The notes below the pieces were generated by a model that saw nothing but the letters and a program-made list of their open reading frames with translations, had not been told where the DNA came from and did not search any database. Positions 41,864-50,901 of a DNA stretch of 58,419 nucleotides are shown piece after piece; the first letter of the stretch is position 1; every line of letters starts with the position of its first letter. Made by a program: the position numbers and the translations under genes. This DNA is from an uncultured Parabacteroides sp. (lineage in GTDB: Bacteria; Bacteroidota; Bacteroidia; Bacteroidales; Tannerellaceae), in contig CALUZR010000017.1 in assembly GCA_944325335.1 (NCBI GenBank), positions 1 through 58,419 of the forward strand, in the 5' to 3' direction.

Positions 41864-43090
41864 ATGGAATATATAATTAAATCTCCGGAAGGAATGTGGC
41901 AGGCGGATGTAAAGCTGCCGGCTTCGAAGAGTATTAGCAACCGGGCATTGATTCTAAATGCGTTAAGTTACAGTCCGTTCCCTATTCAAAATCTATCGGA
42001 TTGCGACGATACGAACGTTCTCGTGAGGGCATTGGAATCAAACGACCGGGATTTTGATATCCAAGCGGCAGGAACGGCGATGCGTTTCCTGACCGCTTTC
42101 CTCGCTAAAATCGTAGGCGAATGGACCATCACAGGTACCGAACGGATGAAGAACCGCCCTATCCGCGCGCTGGTTGACGCCTTAAATTCACTGGGGGCAC
42201 GTATTGAATACATCGAGAAGGAGGGTTTCCCTCCGCTGCGCATCTTTGGGAGCGCGCTGCAAGGTGGTGAGATCTCGCTGGCGGGTAATGTCAGCTCGCA
42301 ATACATCTCTGCGCTGCTGATGATTGCTCCTACGATGGAAAATGGTTTGGTATTGCACCTGACGGGCGATGTCATCTCGAAGCCCTACATCCAACTGACT
42401 TTACAATTGATGAAACAATTTGGCGTCGAGGCTGAATGGCAAGGGGAATCGACCCTACGCGTGGCTCCGCAGAGCTATCGTCCCGTGCCATTTACTGTCG
42501 AGGCCGATTGGAGCGCCGCTTCCTATTGGTTTGAGATGATGGCGCTCAGCCGCTCGGCTCACATCCGGTTGCAAGGGTTGTTCAAGCACAGTTTTCAAGG
42601 GGATGCCATGGGGGCACGGCTCTTCAGTCAGCTGGGTGTCGGTTGCGACTTCGGCGAAGGGTTAACGCTCCGGCGGACGGGGCAAATCACCCGGAAGTTT
42701 GTGCATAATTTCGTCAACGAACCGGATTTGGCACAGACCTTTGCCGTCACCTGCGCAATGCTCGACGTCCCGTTCTATTTCAATGGCCTTCAAACGCTCC
42801 GCATTAAGGAAACGGACCGTATATCGGCCCTTAAAAATGAACTGAAGAAGTTCGGGTACGTGCTGAAGGATCCATCGGCGGGCGTACTTGCGTGGGACGG
42901 TGAGCGATGCGAGCCGGAATCCAATCCAATTATCAACACCTATGAAGATCACCGCATGGCGCTGGCTTTTGCACCCGTCGCCCTCGTCCGAAAGGAGGGC
43001 ATCCGGATTTCTAATCCCTTTGTCGTCAGCAAAAGCTATCCGCATTTCTGGGAACATCTCCTCGCGGCGGGCTTTTCGGTGGAAAAATAA
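41864..43090 (+). CDS. aroA: 3-phosphoshikimate 1-carboxyvinyltransferase (EPSP synthase)
   Basis: 408 residues, slightly shorter than the common 425-430, as in other Bacteroidetes. It joins shikimate-3-phosphate and PEP in chorismate synthesis. Visible motifs: LPASKSISNRALIL (substrate-binding Lys, Ser, Arg), AAGTAMRFL, NVSSQYISALLMIAP, ADWSAASYW, and KETDRISALKNEL with EDHRMALAFA. The next gene starts 29 bp later. Confidence 0.96.
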   Translation: MEYIIKSPEGMWQADVKLPASKSISNRALILNALSYSPFPIQNLSDCDDTNVLVRALESNDRDFDIQAAGTAMRFLTAFLAKIVGEWTITGTERMKNRPIRALVDALNSLGARIEYIEKEGFPPLRIFGSALQGGEISLAGNVSSQYISALLMIAPTMENGLVLHLTGDVISKPYIQLTLQLMKQFGVEAEWQGESTLRVAPQSYRPVPFTVEADWSAASYWFEMMALSRSAHIRLQGLFKHSFQGDAMGARLFSQLGVGCDFGEGLTLRRTGQITRKFVHNFVNEPDLAQTFAVTCAMLDVPFYFNGLQTLRIKETDRISALKNELKKFGYVLKDPSAGVLAWDGERCEPESNPIINTYEDHRMALAFAPVALVRKEGIRISNPFVVSKSYPHFWEHLLAAGFSVEK

Positions 43091-43119
43091 ATTTCGACAC
43101 TCAATTCCCTATTACAAAG

Positions 43120-43539
43120 ATGTGGTATTTTATTTTGAGCTTGGTTGCACTCGGGGTAGTGGCAGCCATTTTAGGCTATTTCCGCAACCGAAAGTTGCAA
43201 CGGATGTTGGAACGCGGCGAAATTAGCGAAATCCCGGAACCACGGGAGATCCCGGAGGAATGTTGTGGCCAGCACGAAGTCTGCGAACGAGATAGCCTCC
43301 TTGCAGCCGTAAGTAAACAGATCGAATATTATGATGACGAAGAACTCGACCGTTTCCGAGGTGTGGAGCCTGGAGATTATCCCGACGAGGCCGTCGACGA
43401 ATTTCGAGAGGTGTTGTACACGCTCCGCGAGGTCGAAGTCGCAGGCTGGTTGCGTAGTTTGCAGCTCCGTGGGGTCAACCTCCCGGACGAATTGAAAGAC
43501 GAGGCGTTTTTAATTGTCGGCGAACGACGCACACACTAA
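43120..43539 (+). CDS. Small membrane-anchored protein of unknown function
   Basis: 139 residues. An N-terminal membrane helix (WYFILSLVALGVVAAILGYF) is followed by a short basic stretch, a Cys-containing segment (EECCGQHEVCERD) and an acidic helical region (YYDDEELDRFRGV, REVLYTLREVEVAGWLRSL). I do not recognise a characterised family. It lies between aroA and the metal permease with short gaps (29 and 17 bp), so it is probably co-transcribed. The Cys/His cluster could bind a metal; this is only a suggestion. Confidence 0.75.
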   Translation: MWYFILSLVALGVVAAILGYFRNRKLQRMLERGEISEIPEPREIPEECCGQHEVCERDSLLAAVSKQIEYYDDEELDRFRGVEPGDYPDEAVDEFREVLYTLREVEVAGWLRSLQLRGVNLPDELKDEAFLIVGERRTH

Positions 43540-43556
43540 TATAAAATCTCCCCCTC

Positions 43557-44381
43557 ATGGAATTGCTTCAGTATACGTTCTTTCAAAACGCGCTGCTTGG
43601 CAGTCTCTTTACGGCCATCGTGTGCGGCGTGGTGGGGACGTACGTCGTCTCGCGCCGGTTGGTGTTCATCAGCGGCGGTATTACCCACGCGTCGTTCGGC
43701 GGTTTAGGTTTAGGTTTTTATTTAGGAATGAACCCAATCCTGACGGCTATGGCGTTCGCGGTATTGTCGGCGTTTGGGGTCGAATGGATGAGTAAATCCC
43801 AACAAATACGCGAGGACTCTGCCATTGCCGGTATATGGTCGCTTGGAATGGCATTGGGCGTGATCTTTACCTTTTTAACGCCCGGTTTTGCCCCAAACCT
43901 CTCTGCCTATCTATTTGGAAATATCCTGACTATTACGCAGGCGGATATCATCGCCAGTGCGGCGCTGGCGGTCCTGTTGTTGCTCTTGTTCTTTCTCTTT
44001 GGACGCGAAATTTTATATGTCGCCTTTGATGCTAATTTTGCTCGAACGCAAGGATTACCCGTGCGGTTCATTGAATATATGATGATGTGCTTCATTGCTA
44101 TAGCAATTGTATTGTCCATCCGTATGGTTGGCATCATGCTATTGATGAGCCTCCTTACCTTGCCCCAAATCACGATAAATCTACTCACGTCGGACTATCG
44201 CAAGATCCAATGGGGCAGTATTCTATTGGCATTTGCAGGGTCGGTCGGTGGACTTTTCCTTTCTTATTACCAAAATGTCCCATCGGGCGCCTTTATAATT
44301 CTCCTGCTTGTCATTTTCTTCCTTGTGGTCAAATGTATCCAAGAAATTCGACAGCGAAAATCCCATGCGAATGCCTCTTAA
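43557..44381 (+). CDS. Metal ABC transporter permease (ZnuB/MntB-like)
   Basis: 274 residues with about eight membrane helices and the ABC-3 family pattern: FFQNALLGSLFTAIVCGVVG at the start, SGGITHASFGGLGLGF and DSAIAGIWSLGMALGVI. It would form the channel for zinc or manganese import. No ATP-binding or substrate-binding protein gene is adjacent, unlike the usual three-gene operon; partners must be elsewhere. Confidence 0.88.
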   Translation: MELLQYTFFQNALLGSLFTAIVCGVVGTYVVSRRLVFISGGITHASFGGLGLGFYLGMNPILTAMAFAVLSAFGVEWMSKSQQIREDSAIAGIWSLGMALGVIFTFLTPGFAPNLSAYLFGNILTITQADIIASAALAVLLLLLFFLFGREILYVAFDANFARTQGLPVRFIEYMMMCFIAIAIVLSIRMVGIMLLMSLLTLPQITINLLTSDYRKIQWGSILLAFAGSVGGLFLSYYQNVPSGAFIILLLVIFFLVVKCIQEIRQRKSHANAS

Positions 44382-44403
44382 TTCTTTCATTTATTTATAT
44401 ACG

Positions 44404-44738
44404 CACATGCAAAACATAGTTGTTTCGCAAAATTACGCCCATCTACACGTGACAAAGACAATAGTACCGGATTTTTACTATCATTGTCATGTGCAGATGG
44501 GTGTTAAAATCCCACATTACATAATTTGCACGTTACAACGAGCATTATTTTTAAAATTTATTATCATCCGCACGTGCGTATATGAATATCTTCGCAGTTC
44601 AACTCCCATTGTCACGTTACAATGGAAGGAATTTTGCAAAATTACTATCATTGTCACGTTACAATGGTGCAAAAAATACAGCACAAGGGTCTTTGTCATG
44701 TGCAGACGAATGTTTCGCCCCACTTGTGGAACCTTCCG
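44404..44738. repeat. Array G: eight diverged units on a 42-bp (once 41) pitch
   Basis: The core CA(C/T)(G/A)T starts at 44404, 44446, 44488, 44529, 44571, 44613, 44655 and 44697. The best copies read ATTGTCACGTTACAAT. Exactly 21 bp away is a second palindrome, AATTTTGCAAAATT (copy at 44613) or TTTTAAAA (copy at 44529). Most of the gap between the permease gene and porW is this array; no gene is supported in it. Confidence 0.85.
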
Positions 44739-44829
44739 CCCAGGGCATGCGGCCAAGAAAATGAAATTAAATATGGATTAAACAATAAAACAGGCATAGA
44801 TACGTTATAGTATTGTCTTCGAAGAATTC

Positions 44830-47800
44830 ATGAGGAAAGGATTTTACTACATAATAGCCGTGCTACTGGCCGGAATGCTTTGGTCGTGCAGTACGAAGAA
44901 GAACACGCGGATGAATCGGTTTTATCACGCGCTGAATTCCCGTTTCAACATATACTTTAATGGGAAAACGGCGTTTGATGAGGCGTTGCTATCGATGCAG
45001 ACCAGTTACAAGGAAAATTATTCCGATTTGATATTGATGTATCCTATTAGCGCGCAGCCGAAAGACAAAACCGAACCGGGCGGACCCTTTGATATTTCCA
45101 TTGAAAAGGCAAACAAAGCTATCAGGCTGCATTCAATTCAGGCGAAACCTAAAAAGAAACCGGGTTGGCGTAATGATCCGAAGCAGGTTCGCTTGCAGAA
45201 CCAGGAGGAGTATAACCCGTTCCTAAAACACTGTTGGCGATTGATGGGAGAGGCGCAATTTTACAACGCTGACTTCCTCCAGGCTGCAGCTACCTTTTCA
45301 TATATCGCACGACACTATAAGGAAGATGCGGAGATAGTAGCGGCGTCGAAACTATGGCAAGCACGTTGTTATTCGGAGTTGGGCTGGTTTTATGATGCCG
45401 AAGACATCTTACAAAAGCTGAACACGGAGGGGATTCCTACCGATTGCCAGGAACAATATGCGACGGTTTTGGCCGATTATCTCGTCAAACAACAACGATA
45501 TGAGGAGGCCATCCCCTATATGCGCACCGCAATCCGCGCCGAGCGTAGCGGGCTGCAACGAAAGCGTATGAAATATCTTTTGGGTCAAATGTACGCCACG
45601 CTTGGGCAAAATCAGATGGCATACAAGACATTTGGCGAAGTTGCCCGTTCAAACCCTCCGTATGAGCTCGAGTTTGCCGCCCGAATACGCCAAGCAGAAG
45701 TTTTTGCGGGTACAAATTACCAGAAAGTGGTAAAGAAGTTGGAGCGGATGGCAAAAAACCAAAAGAACAAAGATTTACTGGATCAGGTATATTACGCGCT
45801 GGGAAATATATACCTCGCGCATGGCGACACTATGAATGCGCTCAAACAATACCAATTGGGTGTAGACAAAAGTACTCAAAACGGGCTGGACCAGGCATTG
45901 TGCCATATCAAACTGGGTGATTTGTATTTTCAACAGCGGGACTACCTGAAGGCGCAGCCTAATTTCAGCGCCGCACTATCAGGCATCCAGAAGGAATATA
46001 AAGACTACGAGCGGGTATCTAAATTGTCAGCTGTGCTGGATGAGTTAGTGGTCCATGCTGAAGCTGTGCACTTGCAGGACAGTCTGCAAACGCTCGCCAA
46101 GATGCCGGAACAAGAGCGATTGGCGGTGATTGATAAAATAATTGAGCGCGTCATAGAAGAAGAGAAGCGCGCCGAGGAAGAAGCTGCCCGTGAAGCCTAC
46201 CTGGCAGAGCAAGCGGCGAAAGGAACTGGTATCGACCGCCCCGGAACGGAAGCAAACGTCGTGACACTACCAGTTGCAGGGGGCGGCAGTAGTTTTTATT
46301 TCTATAATCCCCAAGCGGTGGCGCAGGGGAAGACACAATTCCAGCGCAAGTGGGGTCGTCGTCCGCTGGAGGATGACTGGCGGCGGCGCAACAAGCGTGT
46401 CACTACGTTTGATGAGCCGACGGACGATTCTTCTGCTCTCGCGGATGGCGGAGACTTAGCTGCGGCGGGAGACTCTACCTTGTTGGCTGCTGGAGGGTCT
46501 GATTCTGCGGCAATAGGGTCAGACGACCCGAAGACTCGGGAATATTATTTGCAACAACTACCCATGACACCTGAAGATGTAGAAGCCTCGAACGTTATCA
46601 TAGAAGATGGCCTATACAACATGGCTAAAATTTACAAAGACAAGCTGGAGGACTTGTCGCTGGCCATTGAGGGCTTCCGCGACTTGGAAAAGCGTTTTCC
46701 GGAGAGTCCGCATTTGCTGGAGAGCTATTATCAAGTTTATCTGATGGCGTTGCGCCTGAAAGATACTACCCTCGCGGAAGAATATAAGCGTAAAATGACG
46801 GAGAAATTCCCGTCGAGCGATTATACGGTAGCAATTTCCGACCCGAACTTCGAACGTAACATGCGGATGATGGACGTGGTGCAAGATTCCATCTATGAAC
46901 AGACGTACGAACTGTACCTCGCCGAAGATACTATCGCCGTGCGACGCAATTACCGTGAAATCAGCGAGCGATACCCGTTGGCAAAGTTGATGCCTAAGTT
47001 CATGTTCCTCGACGCCCTTACATACGTGCAAGCAGGCGATGCCGAGGGCTTCAAGACTGCTTTGCGGGCGCTCTTGGACAAGTATCCGTCAGCCGACGTA
47101 TCTGAGCTGGCGGGGGAGATGCTAAAGGGCGTTTTGCGGGGTCGTCAGATGGTGCAGGGAGGTGTCCGGGGAATGACGTGGAACCTTCGATTTGGTGCCG
47201 GAGAGGACGGCTCGATTTCTGCAGCCGATTCCGCCCGCACGTTTAAAGCGGACGTAAATGTACCCTATCGGATGGCGATGATCTATCCAACGGGCGCCGT
47301 CGACCGTAATCAGCTGCTGTTTACGGTAGCCGCGTACAATTTCGCGAACTTTATGGTGAAGCAATTGGATATGAATTTTGAAGAGTCTGGTCTTATGAGT
47401 GTATTTATCCTGTCCGGATTCTTCAACTTCGACGAAGTCAACCACTATTATAAGATGATTTACGGCGAAGGGGGTTATGCACAAGCATTAGACCAAGCGA
47501 TTGCCATTGTGCCTATATCCGATGAGAACTACGAGACTTTAATGCACGGAAAGACACTCGACGAATATGCTGCCTTCTATGAAGCGAATTTTGGACAGCT
47601 GTCGCCTGAGTTCGTAGCCCGTTGGCGGATGCGACAAGAGTCAGCGGCTGAAGCGGATAGCATAGCTGCAGATTCTACAGAGGTAAACACCCCTGCCGAG
47701 ATGCCTATCGCGCCCGATGTATTGCCCATGGAAGAAGCGGATAGCATTCAACTGACAGAACCCGAGCTGCCGATACCATCGGACACAGTCCCCGCGCGTC

Positions 47801-48297
47801 CCGACATCCTCAGCACTCCGAAACCAGAGCGCGACAAGGGATTGACACTCGAAGACATCGAAGAAATCCGTCAAAAAGAGGCCGAACAGGCAGAGGCAGA
47901 GAAGGAACGTGCCCGCGCAGAATTTGAAGCCTCACAGCAAGCCGAGAAGGCAGTGCTGGAACAAAACTCCAGCCAGCGAGCCGCGCTCGAAGAGCAGCAA
48001 CGCGCCGAGGAACGCGCCCTCCTGGAAGCCAAGAAAGACCGCGAAAAGGCACAGGAAAAAGCACGTAAAGAAGCCCGTAAAAAAGCTGAGCAGGAACGAA
48101 AAGCCAAGCTCAAAGCTCGTGAGCAGCTCCGGAAGGAGAAAGAGCGTGCGTATAAAGAGCGCCTCAAGCAAAAGGAAAAAGAGCGAAAAGCGAAAGAGAA
48201 AGCATATAAGCAAAAATTGAAAGAACGAGAAAAAGCGCGCAAAGCGGAATTGAAAGCCAAAGAGCGCGCACGTAAAGATAAGGAGAAAAACAGATGA
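44830..48297 (+). CDS. porW: Type IX secretion lipoprotein, PorW/SprE-like TPR protein
   Basis: 1155 residues. Lipoprotein signal (AVLLAGMLWSC). The start FYHALNSRFNIYFNGKTAFDEALLSM is characteristic of PorW/SprE, needed for type IX secretion in Porphyromonas and Flavobacterium. TPR-like helices fill about residues 130-450 and 590-780. A low-complexity Ala/Asp/Ser segment (about 530-565) and a Pro/Asp-rich linker (about 945-1010) separate domains. The last 145 residues are almost only Lys, Arg, Glu, Ala and Gln, predicting a long charged helix. The stop overlaps the ribF start (ATGA). Confidence 0.88.
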   Translation: MRKGFYYIIAVLLAGMLWSCSTKKNTRMNRFYHALNSRFNIYFNGKTAFDEALLSMQTSYKENYSDLILMYPISAQPKDKTEPGGPFDISIEKANKAIRLHSIQAKPKKKPGWRNDPKQVRLQNQEEYNPFLKHCWRLMGEAQFYNADFLQAAATFSYIARHYKEDAEIVAASKLWQARCYSELGWFYDAEDILQKLNTEGIPTDCQEQYATVLADYLVKQQRYEEAIPYMRTAIRAERSGLQRKRMKYLLGQMYATLGQNQMAYKTFGEVARSNPPYELEFAARIRQAEVFAGTNYQKVVKKLERMAKNQKNKDLLDQVYYALGNIYLAHGDTMNALKQYQLGVDKSTQNGLDQALCHIKLGDLYFQQRDYLKAQPNFSAALSGIQKEYKDYERVSKLSAVLDELVVHAEAVHLQDSLQTLAKMPEQERLAVIDKIIERVIEEEKRAEEEAAREAYLAEQAAKGTGIDRPGTEANVVTLPVAGGGSSFYFYNPQAVAQGKTQFQRKWGRRPLEDDWRRRNKRVTTFDEPTDDSSALADGGDLAAAGDSTLLAAGGSDSAAIGSDDPKTREYYLQQLPMTPEDVEASNVIIEDGLYNMAKIYKDKLEDLSLAIEGFRDLEKRFPESPHLLESYYQVYLMALRLKDTTLAEEYKRKMTEKFPSSDYTVAISDPNFERNMRMMDVVQDSIYEQTYELYLAEDTIAVRRNYREISERYPLAKLMPKFMFLDALTYVQAGDAEGFKTALRALLDKYPSADVSELAGEMLKGVLRGRQMVQGGVRGMTWNLRFGAGEDGSISAADSARTFKADVNVPYRMAMIYPTGAVDRNQLLFTVAAYNFANFMVKQLDMNFEESGLMSVFILSGFFNFDEVNHYYKMIYGEGGYAQALDQAIAIVPISDENYETLMHGKTLDEYAAFYEANFGQLSPEFVARWRMRQESAAEADSIAADSTEVNTPAEMPIAPDVLPMEEADSIQLTEPELPIPSDTVPARPDILSTPKPERDKGLTLEDIEEIRQKEAEQAEAEKERARAEFEASQQAEKAVLEQNSSQRAALEEQQRAEERALLEAKKDREKAQEKARKEARKKAEQERKAKLKAREQLRKEKERAYKERLKQKEKERKAKEKAYKQKLKEREKARKAELKAKERARKDKEKNR

Positions 48298-49241
48298 TCA
48301 TCAGTCACAACGAAGTTGAAATATATCAGAATGATCCGGACGGGGTTGTTGCCACTGTCGGATTCTTTGATGGCGTACATCAGGGGCATCGCTTCCTGAT
48401 CGAGCAGGTAAGGAAATACGCGCGGCGGCAATCGTTGGCTTCGGCGGTATTCACGTTCGATGAACATCCCCGCAGCGTCTTGCAAGATGGGTACGAGCCA
48501 GCGTTGCTTCATTCCTTCCCTGAAAAAATAGCAGAGATTGCCGGAACGGGCATCGATTACTGCATCGTATTGAATTTCACGAAAGAACTGGCCGCGATGA
48601 CGGCCGAGGAGTTTATCCGCGAGGTGCTGCACAAACAGTATCGTGTGCGGACGCTCCTTGTGGGCTACGACCACCGCTTCGGGCATAATCGGGCGGAGGG
48701 CTTCGAAGATTACGTAGCTTATGGCAAGGCATGTGGTATGGAGGTCGTCCGTGTGCTTCCTTATGATGCAGGCGAGGTGCGTGTCAGCTCGTCGGCCATC
48801 CGAAGGATGCTGGCGGAGGGCATGGTGGAGCGCGCCAACGAGCTGCTGGTCCATCCTTACCAGTTGCAGGGGAATGTGGTGCATGGCGATGGGATCGGCG
48901 AGCAGCTGGGATTCCCGACGGCCAACCTCGACCTCTTCGACAAGCATAAGGTCGTGCCGAAGCCGGGCGTATATGCCGTCTGGGTCGATGCGGACGAAAT
49001 GCGATACAAAGGGATGCTTTATATCGGAGACCGGCCCACAGTCGACGCCGGGCATGAACCTCGTATCGAGGTGAATCTCCTCCACTTTTCGGGCAACCTC
49101 TACGGCGAGTTTGTCCGCGTGACGTTTGTCCACTACATGCGTGATAACATTAAATTCGAGACGCTCGAGGCCCTGAAAAAGCAGTTGGAGCGAGACCGAG
49201 ACGAGGCGGATATCCTCCTCGTTCGTCAGCGGGGGCGCTAA
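48294..49241 (+). CDS. ribF: Bifunctional riboflavin kinase / FAD synthetase
   Basis: 315 residues, standard length. N-terminal FMN adenylyltransferase domain with GFFDGVHQGH (near residue 24) and the ISSSxxR-like VSSSAIRRML; C-terminal riboflavin kinase domain with GFPTANLDL (near 200) and GVYAVWV. It makes FMN and FAD from riboflavin in the cytoplasm. It is translationally coupled to porW by an ATGA overlap. Confidence 0.97.
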   Translation: MIISHNEVEIYQNDPDGVVATVGFFDGVHQGHRFLIEQVRKYARRQSLASAVFTFDEHPRSVLQDGYEPALLHSFPEKIAEIAGTGIDYCIVLNFTKELAAMTAEEFIREVLHKQYRVRTLLVGYDHRFGHNRAEGFEDYVAYGKACGMEVVRVLPYDAGEVRVSSSAIRRMLAEGMVERANELLVHPYQLQGNVVHGDGIGEQLGFPTANLDLFDKHKVVPKPGVYAVWVDADEMRYKGMLYIGDRPTVDAGHEPRIEVNLLHFSGNLYGEFVRVTFVHYMRDNIKFETLEALKKQLERDRDEADILLVRQRGR

Positions 49242-49259
49242 TGGATAGGGACAAGCTAC

Positions 49260-49754
49260 AAAGCATTCGGCGGCAATTCTTTTTAAGAAGGGATTGCCGT
49301 CGCATGTTTCAGGGGGAATCCAAATCGGGCGACATTTACGTCGTGCTGTTCGCAAGGAATCGGTGGAAGGCAGGATTTCCGTCGAAGTATTCGAAAGGAA
49401 TGTTTTTAAAGAAGAGCTTGCTTTCGAAGCCTTCGAAAGGAATCTTTTGCTACTGGAATTTGTTTCGAAGCCTTCGAAGTGAATCGTTTTTAAAAAGTTC
49501 TGCGGGCGAAGGGTTCGAAAGGAGGAGTTTTTAAAAGGTTGTTTGGGTGAATACTTCGCTTAGAGAAATTTTTAAAAACTACCCTGTGTGAAGACTTCGA
49601 AAGCTCCGCTGTCATGAAGGTACTCTGAGCGAAGTATTCACTCGTAGAATTTGGCTTGAGTTAGTCATATTGTTTACTTCACGGAGATTCATTTTTAAGA
49701 AGAGATTCTTTATGTAGACTTCGATGAGAAAATATTTTAAAAAGAATTTAGCAC
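49260..49754. repeat. Array H: twelve diverged units on a 41-42-bp pitch
   Basis: Units start at 49260, 49302, 49343, 49384, 49426, 49467, 49508, 49549, 49590, 49631, 49672 and 49714. The dyad is GAAGCCTTC, at its best CTTTCGAAGCCTTCGAAAG (perfect 19-bp palindrome around 49430). In seven or more units a TTTTTAA(A) palindrome lies about half a repeat later (20.5 bp in the copies at 49467, 49508 and 49549). It fills most of the 601-bp gap after ribF. A frame from 49241 reads through it but has no protein-like features. Confidence 0.85.
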
Positions 49755-49842
49755 GAAATAAGACAAATGGAGTCCTATATAAATAGCACTACCTAAGAAT
49801 ATGATTTTGATAAACGAATTTTATTAGAAATATAAATGAAAG

Positions 49843-50901
49843 ATGAGTATGTATTATCGAGCTATTGACCTATTAAAAGGTATGATTTCCCGCCCCTCTT
49901 TCAGCCGGGAGGAGGCTTCGGTGGCCGATTTCTTAGAATCGGAATGGAAACGGGATGGGCACTTGGTGCGCCGGGCTGGCAATAATCTTTGGATAATGAA
50001 CGACCTGTTCGACCCTGGTCGTCCTACCCTGCTGCTTAACTCGCATATTGATACGGTAAAGCCCGTCTCAGGCTGGACGCATGAACCATTTCAACCGGAA
50101 GAGACGGAGGACGACGTCCTTTTCGGACTGGGCAGCAATGATGCCGGCGCGAGTGTGGTGAGCCTGTATGCCACGTTTTGCCTCCTTGCGCAAAAAGAGC
50201 AGCCCTACAATTTGATTTTCCTGGCCTCGGCAGAAGAGGAGGTCTCTGGAAAGAATGGTATCGAAAGCGTGTTGCCCATGCTCCCGCCGATTACTTTTGC
50301 CGTCGTGGGCGAACCGACGGGCATGCGTCCGGCAGTGGCCGAGAAAGGGCTGATGGTGCTGGACTGTGTGGCGCATGGGAAGGCAGGACACGCCGCGCGA
50401 AACGAAGGTGTGAATGCGATTTATGAAGCTATGGCGGACATCGAGTGGTTCCGCACACATCGTTTCGAGCGGGAGAATCCCTATTTGGGACCTGTCAAAA
50501 TGAGCGTAACCCTAATCAATGCCGGGACGCAACACAACGTGGTACCCGACCGGTGTAGTTTTACGGTCGACATCCGTTCAAATGGCTGTTATAGCAATCG
50601 CGAATTGTTTGACGAGATCCAAGCGGCTGTAAAGAGTGAGGTCGTGGCGCGGAGTTTCCGGCTGAATGCCTCGCAGCTCGACGCTTCGCATCCGTTTTTA
50701 CAGCGCACGGAGCTACTAGGGTTGGAACCGTTTGGCTCTCCTACCCTCAGTGACCAGGCACTTATCCCGGTGCCGTCGATTAAAATCGGACCGGGCGACT
50801 CGGCGCGTTCCCATTCGGCAGACGAATATATCCGGTTGCCGGAAATCCGGGAGGCTATTGATTTGTATGTACGCTTGTTGGATGGAATGGAATTGACATG
50901 A
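49843..50901 (+). CDS. M20 family metallo-hydrolase (ArgE/DapE-like deacylase)
   Basis: 352 residues, no signal peptide. Zinc-site motifs: LLNSHIDTVKP (His and Asp, near 70), GLGSNDAGASVVSL (bridging Asp), ASAEEEVSG (Glu catalytic and ligand). In Bacteroidetes relatives of this size act as acetyl- or succinyl-ornithine/citrulline deacylases in arginine synthesis. No arginine genes are adjacent, so the substrate is inferred only. The stop overlaps the flippase start (ATGA). Confidence 0.88.
   Translation: MSMYYRAIDLLKGMISRPSFSREEASVADFLESEWKRDGHLVRRAGNNLWIMNDLFDPGRPTLLLNSHIDTVKPVSGWTHEPFQPEETEDDVLFGLGSNDAGASVVSLYATFCLLAQKEQPYNLIFLASAEEEVSGKNGIESVLPMLPPITFAVVGEPTGMRPAVAEKGLMVLDCVAHGKAGHAARNEGVNAIYEAMADIEWFRTHRFERENPYLGPVKMSVTLINAGTQHNVVPDRCSFTVDIRSNGCYSNRELFDEIQAAVKSEVVARSFRLNASQLDASHPFLQRTELLGLEPFGSPTLSDQALIPVPSIKIGPGDSARSHSADEYIRLPEIREAIDLYVRLLDGMELT

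Noticed and set aside
44382..44829. Small frames of 60-157 codons between the permease and porW
   Set aside because: Low-complexity frames created by array G, with no conserved motif or credible start.
47871..49355. 494-codon frame antisense to porW and ribF
   Set aside because: Shadow of two well-supported genes; the Ser/Arg/Phe-rich part is the complement of the Lys/Glu-rich porW tail.
49241..49534. 97-codon frame directly after ribF
   Set aside because: It lies inside array H; the composition is low-complexity (Lys, Ser, Phe) and follows the DNA repeat.
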